DNA of 64,000 bases from Ephydatia muelleri (taxonomy: Eukaryota; Porifera; Demospongiae; Spongillida; Spongillidae), in NCBI GenBank assembly GCA_013339895.1, contig JABACO010000002.1, forward strand, positions 6,120,396 to 6,184,395, given 5' to 3'. A program made the position numbers and the translations under genes. Under the pieces are notes generated by a model. That model saw only the letters and a list, made by a program, of their open reading frames with translations. It did not search any database and was not told the DNA's origin. This document shows positions 56,241 to 64,000 of this stretch, one piece after another. Positions within the stretch are counted from its first letter, which is position 1. Every line of letters begins with the position of its first letter.

Positions 56241-57849
56241 CGAGACTGGACCCGGGTAGCGCACGAGGGAAGGGGATCATCGTTTGAATGTCTGCATGCT
56301 TTATAGTTTCAAGAGTGTGCTGTGGGTGTTCACTAGTGATGTGCAATTGTGTTTGACTGTTGGAAGTACTGTGGTTAGGAGAGGAGAGAGGCCATTGAGA
56401 AGACACCTTGGATAGGTGACTTAGCCCATAGTAGGGGGAGAGTCTGTTTGAGAACCGACCTTTAGGCTGATGGTAGAACTCCAGATTACATCAGCAGTGG
56501 TCAAGGTGGTTTTTGTGTTACGTAAACATTACCATGGGTGCAATTTCTGTTACATAAAGATATATGCTAAACCTTTTGCTTGAGAGCCTGAAACCTGTAA
56601 AACGGTTGCCAGGTGCGCTGTGCTGTTAATTCTGCCAATTGAGCGTTTCATCTGTGCACAAAGTCAAAACTATATATAATGTTCAAAAACATGCGTAGCG
56701 AAAATTGCGCTTGTCCTGCCATGAATGAGCAACTGTCTACGTATACCTATAAATTGCAGATGGAGTTCATATCTAGCCACAACTGTAGGATCTGCACCCT
56801 TGGTTAGTTTACACAACGCAACCTGCATGAGCCCATATCAAAGACAATTCACCTTTCTGTGAATTGCTGCTGAAAGAGTAAAGTCCAGCGAGTTCCTGCG
56901 TATAATCAATCGTGCATAGTAAAGTCTACTATCTTGTCTGTACTTAACTATCTATGGTGTAATTCACCGATTCACACGCAACAGAGGATTGCAAATAGTG
57001 TTCTCTAAGTACTTATATGTACGAAGTAGCCTTATAGTACATGGTGTCGGAGTGGTGCATGCATTAATTAATGAGTCTACATCTAAAGACCATATTGTGT
57101 AAGGTCCTGCGTGCATCGGGCCATGGGAAACTCGAACTGAGTTTTGAGGAAACCAAAAGTTATTCCAAGACTGAGTCGTGTGACCGGAAGCCCCTAATAG
57201 ATCTGCAGATGCAATCTTGCAGTTAACAGATCAGATATCAACCAGTTTCAACGTTTGATGCGTGGCCATGGTGCAGCAAAAATGAGACACACTTACTCGC
57301 TAGTCTGGCGTAGCACAGCCACGTTTATTTGCGGAGGGTATGCTACGCTAGATTACTTACAAGTACAATATTTATACGAGTACAGTTTGTTGTCCCGTTC
57401 AGGGTACCGGTATACTAGTAGAAGCGGCCATGAATTGAGCATGTGTTGGCTGATCAAAGACATGCAGGCTGAGGCGCAGCTACATGTATAAAGCTCAGTT
57501 GCCACCTCCGACGTAGAAGCATTTTCGCAAATGGTTATCTGTTGAGGACTGATGATCGCGTGCTTACATTAGTAATCTAGTTCGTGACGTAAAGCACGAC
57601 TTACTGCATTACGTAATGACCACGACCGCAAGTACTAATTACTTTTTAAGCACTGCTCCTTTCAGTGCAAATATATATCAATTTCCTCTATCCAATAATG
57701 CAATCGGAAAATATTTAGTTTCACGAAATTATTTCACGTACTTAAATTTTAAAAGCATGTATTTTATTAGCACACTAGTGCAAAAGGTATAAATGTTATA
57801 CAGTCATAGTATGCATACCGTGTATCTCCAACACCAAGACTTTATTACT

Positions 57850-58904
57850 ACATTTAGTACAAGTACCGTTATATGAAAATCCAGGCGGCTCATGATATTA
57901 GTAAATTTATTTCAGCATGCAGTACTGTGACGTCAGTATTGTTGATCGTAACTGGGCCTGGTGTTCAAAGGTACGTGCGTACGTACGTTAACCATCGAAA
58001 TCGTGCATGGTATCATTGGTTCAGTGATGTGTACATGTATGTCTCTATCGTTTTAGTCTACGCGCTTATAATATTGGAAGGGAGGGGGGGGGGGGGGGGC
58101 ATGTTGTTTCTCTTTACGATGGCTATGTTGGTTGTTTGCAGCGTGTGTGTCTGTGTATGCATATTGTTCTTGCTTAATGTGTAAGAATTGTCCATTCTAC
58201 TGGGTGTGTGTCTGAACACATTTTGGCATGTCAAAGAGCACTTGGAACTACAGCGGAAGATTTATTCAGTATCATTTTAACCACGCTCAATTAACTACAA
58301 TCGCCATTAACTTATTGACACAAGCGTTCTTGCTTGCAACCACCCTAAGTTGAGTAAGTTCAGAGGGGGCGGAACACTCTTAACGGAAAGTCATTTTATT
58401 CATCTATTTTCACCATACATAGTGATTATTGAGTGACAGCTTTTCCATGTATGGTGAAAATGGATGAATTATATTAAGGGTGTTCCACCGCTTCTGCTAG
58501 TAAGGACCATCAGCCCATCTTAATTACTTCTCATTTACAGAAAGGTCGAAGAGGGCAGATACTGTAATAGTTGGTTATCATTTGTGTTTGAGGAAGAATA
58601 GAAAACCTGTAAGTATGGATGCACTTTTGACTAATAGAAACAACACGAAGTCTATAACTTAGGGTTTAGGGCAACCGTCTTGTTTTTAAATGAGATGGCG
58701 CATGCAAAGTCGCCTAGCCACAGCTGTGGGGATGCGTTGGGGTTACAGCAGTTTATTAGAATATACGGTACATGTATTCTTCTCCGCTTTGTTACGCGGC
58801 GCACAGTTCAGTACAGGCCCACCCCACTCCGTACATACCACACAACACAAAACGGCAAATTGTACGTTGCATACCACTCCTCCATTGTTCCCCCTGATAT
58901 ACAG
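57850..58904 (+). promoter_or_regulatory. Upstream region of CABIT copy D with CRE-like TGACGTCA (57928-57935)
   Basis: This is the uninterrupted version of the block. TGACGTCA lies 970 bases before the ATG. A poly-G run begins at 58083. The sequence just before the ATG, ccattgttccccctgatatacag, looks like a 3' splice site, so a non-coding first exon may lie further up in this region. Confidence 0.5.
58368..58496. mobile_element. Foldback MITE upstream of CABIT copy D
   Basis: Duplicate of 14029-14157, at the same distance from the gene. Absent from copy C. Confidence 0.75.
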
Positions 58905-61652
58905 ATGGCAGACAGCGATGACAGTGATGGCTACGATAATATCCCAGATAACATAAAGCCACCCCTCAAGATGCCTCTGAAAGGGATATCTCCAAACAGC
59001 CCACGACCTCCCAATGGATCACAGGCCCCACGTCTATATCCAAATGTACCACCAAAGCCAAGATTAGCCTCCACAGGACAGTCACCCCGCCCACCTTCCA
59101 CAGATGAGCCGATTCAAATAGACATAGAGAGCTATCACATACTTCCAGACGAGCTGACACTAAAAAAGCTGGTTGAAAAGCATCAAGACCTGTTTCCCAT
59201 TCGCGTGCATGTGTGCAAAGGTTTCTATGGCCCGACTGAACGATCCTCAGTGTCTGAAGGAGATATCTATAACATCCACTGTGTGAAGAAAGCGAAAGTT
59301 GTTATCGTACGAGATTGCAGCAAAGTGGACTACAAGATTGCTCTCAATTCATCTGTTGAGTTTGGAGTGCTTCATAACCCTGAGGGGAACGTCCAAATAG
59401 CTCTTGATGGCTATAAATATCCAAAGGTGAGCGACATCCTGGCAACTTCACCCCTTCCAAAGGCTGTCAGGGCCACTGTGGAATTTAAGGGTACCGCTGT
59501 TGATAATACTGTAGAGAAGAACGAAATTTTTATTATCAAGGAAATAAAGCTCAAAGGGAATTGCAGATGTCTTGTGGTGTACAGCGTAACCAAGTCAATG
59601 TTGAAGTACCTATTTGAGTCATGTGAGGCTCACTTCTCCACAAAACCAAATGATGTGCGACTCTTCCTGCCTGAGATACTGGAGCACTTTCCCCAGCCCT
59701 TTCCAACCACGTGCTACCTCTTTGTCAATTCAGATACATGTCAGGAACTTCCATACCACCTCACCTCATCAGCTGTGACCCTTGCAGGTGAGAGCACTGA
59801 CCTGTCCCTCATTGCATCCGGCAACTTTGAAGCGGAACCAGGTCATCCTTTGCTGGTGGAGTTACCTATAGACTTGGATATTGAAGTCCAGCTCACCCAC
59901 CCCAAGGAGGAGACCGACTATGACCAACTTTACAAAACCACCAACGACCTGATGAAAAACTTAGACTTGAGCACAGTGGTCAATTGTGCAGAGGGAATGA
60001 GCAACACGTCCACTTTGACCACACCCCTGCTGCCCGGCAAAAATAAAGGAATAGAGCTGGTCCAATCAAATACCATGCGGAAGTGGGTCTCTGAGCACTT
60101 CAAGAAGATCCATGAACAGCAATACGTGGGCAATGCACAGGACCAGACGACACCAGGCACCAAGACCAGTGGAACGCTGAAGACCCAGCTGCCTCCCTCT
60201 TCACCTAAACCCACCACACTCACGCACATCGTGCCATCCATCTCAGGGTCTGATCTGACCTCCGTGCGCGCCGACATGAAGCGCATAGACATGAGGCTCT
60301 CGAAAGAATTGGATTCGCTCAAGGACACGGTGGCTAAGCTGACCCAGAAGGTGGAAAAGGTGTTGCAGGGGGTAGGGCCAGTGGGCGGGGCCAGTACAGG
60401 AAGCAAGGCCCAGTCCCAGCCAAGTACGTTTGCTGGGAACAGTTCCAACACTCGACAGGGTGACCTTGCTCATGAGACACTGTCTCGATCCTTCTCCGTT
60501 GAAGCGGATGCGTCTGTCAAACAGCAGAACATTCAGTTTCTGCGTACCATGGATACTGTGAATGTAAGTGGCAGGGAGTGGGGGAGGGGCTTGAAATAAA
60601 GGGAGCGGATCGAGCTGATCCATCTTCCGCTGGCAGATGTTAAATAGATGATGCGATTGTAGTCATCTGAGCTTCCACTGCAGCCTCTGCCACCACTACT
60701 GCTGCCCTGTCTGGCCTAAGCCTCGGCAATAATGATTATATGTTAGAACAAGCGAGTTTTATATCTGTGGAGCAGACTTCTAAATGTTTTGTGTATGCAC
60801 TAGACAGTCCCAGCTACAAGTGTCTTTACCACATTGATATTGGCTCATATTCATAATTATCTCTGGTAAGACATACAGTATCACCGCAATAATTATGAAT
60901 ATAATTAAGAATACACCAATGTGTTTCTAACGAGGGAATGCGCTTACAACGGGGTGCGCTCTTAATGAGGGCAGACTGTAGTCAAATAACAACCGAGAAT
61001 ACTGCACAGCAAAATGGTCTAAATTGTCAGCTTTTAAAGTTTACAAACTGTCGCATGCTCAGAATGAGTGCAATGGCATAAAGATCGCAGACTGATGGAT
61101 AGGTGTCTGTTTGTAGGAGAGCCACATTTCAGGATGAGGAAGTTGCATAGTACTTTAAAGCTCATATTGTATTTGTGGTGAGAATCAGTTGTTTATGCAT
61201 CCATTTGCATTAATTCATCTGTTATGTTGGCAACCCACAAATGCGCCCACTCTGATCAGTGGTAGTGTCTTTATAACTTTTTTTCCTTCTAATTTCAAAC
61301 CCTCTCCATTGCTCGTATATAATACGATGAGGCCTTCACTCGTATCACACAATCCATTCCTTCATTTCATTTAGTTCTCTAAGACTGTCGACGTCTCTGT
61401 CACTCTTTCGTTATTCCCGTGCAGATGGTACGGCTGTTAAAAGCAATGGGACTGGAACAGTACAGTCAAGACATGGCACGAGAGCACATCACAGGAGATG
61501 TTCTACTTGAGTGCACCGAAGGAATTCTAGAGAAAGAGCTGAACATATTGTCAAAGCTGCACAGAGTTCGTCTGTTGAAACTTATCGATGGAAGTCATTC
61601 AGCAAAAGGCATTTTGGGTGGAGAAGGGCCATATGGTACACTGACACAATAA
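58905..61652 (+). CDS. CABIT-SAM adaptor protein (GAREM-like), copy D, two coding exons, about 628 aa
   Basis: Exon 1 is 58905-60563 (553 codons, again ending DTVN/GTAAGT). The intron is 60564-61424. Exon 2 is 61425-61652. Domain order is as in copy C: acidic N-terminus with Y10-D-N-I, proline-rich stretch, CABIT domain (FPIRVHVCKGFYGPTERSSV, NIHCVKKAKVVIVRDCSK, NEIFIIKEIKLKGN), Pro/Thr-rich linker, coiled helix (DMKRIDMRLSKELDSLKDTV) and SAM (RLLKAMGLEQYSQDMAREHI). The SAM exon differs from copy C by only about two residues, while the CABIT part and especially the linker (residues about 400-440 and 485-520) carry many substitutions and short indels. Both exons are open, so this is the best candidate for a working gene together with copy C. 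First 53 codons equal copy A. Confidence 0.9.
60564..61424 (+). other. Intron of CABIT copy D (861 bp)
   Basis: GTAAGTGG...ATTCCCGTGCAG. Shorter than in copy C, with no gene or element recognised. Confidence 0.85.
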
Positions 61653-61860
61653 GGACAATCTAATTTGCTTCATGCAATAGCTGTACTAATAATTGTTTCT
61701 GTTCATTATGTAGTGCATCGAGAACCTCTGTATGTATTAATTAAAATTACTAAACGTTGCTCACTTAAAATATCATACGACCAATTATGCTGGATGTAAT
61801 AGCTACTGGGCGGTAAATGGAGACGTCACAATTATAATATATAATATGGGTCAGTTTCCG
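61653..61860. other. 3' flank of CABIT copy D
   Basis: Shares about 55 bases with the 3' flank of copy C and then becomes unique. AT-rich, no gene. Confidence 0.45.
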
Positions 61861-61869
61861 AAAAGTGGC

Positions 61870-62900
61870 GTGTATAAAAAGTTATAAAAATGCTTCACAT
61901 TTGAATCACAAAAACTCCGTAACGGTTTAACTTTTAATCTATTTTCATCCTTAATTCAGGATGGAAATCCTGAATTAAGGATGACTTTACGCCGCTCGTA
62001 TCGACATCAATTCGAACGGTATTGATGATTTTTTTTTTTGCTATTTAGCTTCTGTAGGCTTTCATCTAAACAGCGCTATCCAGTTTAGTCGTTCAAATTT
62101 AGAAAAAAACAATGTTTAGGCTTAGTTTCCTTTTTCGTTCGCAAATACCATCAAAGTCAGGTATAAAGTTGAGGAAAGAGCAGGAAGCTTACTTTCAAGA
62201 TAGAAACTGTTACAAAGATCTGTAAGGAGAGCCATATAAGCAAATTCAAGAATATGGGACACAGGAGATACGAGCATCGAATGAACTCAAGACGGACTAA
62301 GCGAAGCGAGTCAGAGCGGGTGGTACGATGGTTAGCCTCTGCAAATAACAATAAAACAGCATTTCTGTCGTTGAGAGCAATGCAGAAATGCCTGGCATTG
62401 GTAGAAATGCTGTCACCAGTACTGTTGGGACATAAAAAGAAGGGGCGGATGCTCGGACAGTGATCATTAATTACACTTTTCTATTATTTTGAGTACAAGT
62501 TTGATAAAAATACAACTTCTAACAAGAGTCTGGAGGTGCTACCACCAATAAGTAGTGAAAAGGAGTAAAATTGATATGTTCAATGCTCTTTGTAAGCATT
62601 CCGAACTATAAATTGCTAATCATTTAATTTATGTAAGCGAGAGCAACGCAACATGCTTATGCATCCTTGAAGTTTGGGCAGCTTTCTAGATGATAAAAAT
62701 TATTCCATGCTATAGAATGTGCGCACCATTGTTGAAACAAACACAGCTTCTATGTTTTAATGATTTTAATTTTCTCTGCAATGGTTGTTATAAACGGAAG
62801 AACTCACTATCCTGAATTCAGGATTTTACCGATCCTGAATTCAGGATCGTTTCACGCAGATTAAAGATTAAGCTATCAACTTCCTATTTTCTACACTTCA
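61870..62900. mobile_element. Putative element with twin palindromes at both ends
   Basis: The left part has catccttaattcaggat-ggaa-atcctgaattaaggatg (61947-61984). The right part has two palindromes, atcctgaattcaggat (62811-62826) and gatcctgaattcaggatc (62832-62849). Outside them, aacttttaatct on the left and agattaaagattaagc on the right are inverted partners. The arrangement suggests a non-autonomous element whose inverted ends each contain a TCCTGAATTCAGGA-type hairpin. Exact borders and target duplication are not resolved. The interior (61985-62805) has no gene I recognise. Confidence 0.5.
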
Positions 62901-62965
62901 CACTAACCATTTTTCTACGGTACAATACTTTTGGGAGTCTTGCAATTGCTCCGTACCCGTATTGC

Positions 62966-63140
62966 AACGTCCGATATCCCACAGGGCCATAACTTTCGGC
63001 AGGAGTAATCGCTTCAAGATGGGTTTGTAGGTAGAGGGGTCCTATATAGCTATTGATTTGTTCTGCTCGTTAATTTTGACTCTATCCGTTGCGGAGATAC
63101 AGGTGTGCAATGTTAATGCACATTTCCTGCTCGATTTACC
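62966..63140. repeat. Diverged single arm related to the foldback element at 34082
   Basis: cgatatcccacagggcc, attgatttgttctg, cgttaatttt, tatccgtt and ggagatacaggtgtgcaa follow the same order and spacing as 34260-34420. The opposite arm is not present beside it, so this is a broken copy. Confidence 0.75.
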
Positions 63141-63620
63141 CAGGCAACCCTAGTTCCATAACTTCCATTCTCCCATTCCGCATGAATATTAATCACTTCC
63201 TTGTACCGCCCATTCTCCGCCTTAAACTAAGCTATAGCCGTTCGCAACTCAATGTCTGTTTGTTTTTTACTGTTTTGTTTTTCTATATGGTCAAACAAGA
63301 TGAGTTATCACTTCGTATGACGATCGTACCGAATTAACGGATCCAAGTGAATGGTTGTCAGCTAGCATGTTGTCGCCACCTCCCACGTCGCGGACGCGCG
63401 TAAGGTTTTTTTCCCCCTACTCACTCGCATCACCGTTCGGTACCTAGTAGTGTATTATAAAGCTATCCCACATTCGCTTGCTTAACTCCATTCCTGTCAC
63501 GCCCACTCGGCTACATGCTAATTTAACTTAGCTCACATAGCACGTGAACAAGCACTACGCACTTGCATTGTTACCTGCCACTCACCTACCTACTGTATCT
63601 TTGCACGCACAAACACGCCC
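63141..63620. other. Non-coding stretch, nothing recognised
   Basis: No coding frame of substance and no recognised repeat ends. Confidence 0.55.
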
Positions 63621-63623
63621 ATG

Positions 63624-63850
<227 letters not shown>

Positions 63851-63879
63851 CATATACATTGCATGCAAGGTGTGAACTT

Positions 63880-64000
63880 TGTATGTGGTGTGTGTGTGTG
63901 TGGTGTGGTGTGTGTTTGTGATGTGGTGTGTGTGTGGTGTGGTGTGTGTGGGGTGTGTGTGGTGTGTGTTTGTGGTTTGGTGTGTGTTTCTGTGTGTGTG
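63880..64000. repeat. TG/GTGTGG-rich low-complexity end
   Basis: Irregular tgtgtggtgtggtgtg units running to the end of the window. Confidence 0.95.

Larger units (their letters stand above)
51319..59064. repeat. Segmental duplication, copy D (without the CACTA insertion)
   Basis: This is the partner of 1-14725. It carries the uninterrupted site GTTCTTGC around 58166, where copy A has a 6,973-bp element flanked by GTT. Beyond 59064 this copy continues into the rest of the CABIT gene, whereas copy A runs into a 1000-N gap. Near identity over introns, microsatellites and non-coding DNA means the two copies separated very recently or are alleles. Confidence 0.93.

Overview
The window is eukaryotic and almost certainly metazoan. 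It has introns with GT/AG borders, long CA/TG microsatellites, animal DNA-transposon superfamilies (CACTA/EnSpm, hAT, Ginger), LINE remnants, a collagen-like Gly-X-Y exon, and an animal-type signalling adaptor family (CABIT plus SAM, the GAREM/THEMIS architecture). A sponge or other early-branching invertebrate is my guess. I cannot fix the species from the sequence. There are no bacterial operons, CRISPR arrays or rRNA/tRNA genes that I can support.

The host-gene backbone is a small cluster of CABIT-SAM adaptor paralogues. Copy A (+, 14566-14725) shows only its first 53 codons before a 1000-N gap. Copy B (-, 22349-21357) is a frameshifted, 3'-truncated pseudogene in an inverted block. Copy C (+, 47359-50569) and copy D (+, 58905-61652) are intact two-exon genes of about 633 and 628 aa. 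A long first exon encodes a pY-x-N motif, a proline-rich stretch, the CABIT domain and a helical/coiled region; a short second exon encodes the SAM domain. An upstream block with a perfect TGACGTCA site is shared by all four.

Positions 1-14725 and 51319-59064 are nearly identical copies about 51.3 kb apart. They differ mainly by one 6,973-bp CACTA element (6854-13826) present only in copy A. Its CACTGC termini, 3-bp GTT target duplication and the empty site in the other paralogues define it base by base. It holds a frameshifted transposase gene, a divergently transcribed second gene and a 1.8-kb array of a 17-bp repeat. The duplication may be real and very recent, or it may be two haplotypes assembled in tandem.

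The remainder (15.7-46.5 kb and the ends) is a nest of mobile elements. It contains a 1,875-bp hAT element (17285-19159), a 1,201-bp hAT-like element splitting inverted copy B (23104-24304), and a second CACTA-like element carrying a broken THAP-domain reading frame (25907-28549). Further along are hAT transposase remnants (15895-16665, 28901-29832) and an unassigned transposon-derived gene in pieces (33527-40150), interrupted by a 376-bp-arm foldback element with its own nested hAT element, a LINE 3' fragment and an internally deleted Ginger element (36399-38206). About 43.8-46.5 kb holds no gene I can recognise.
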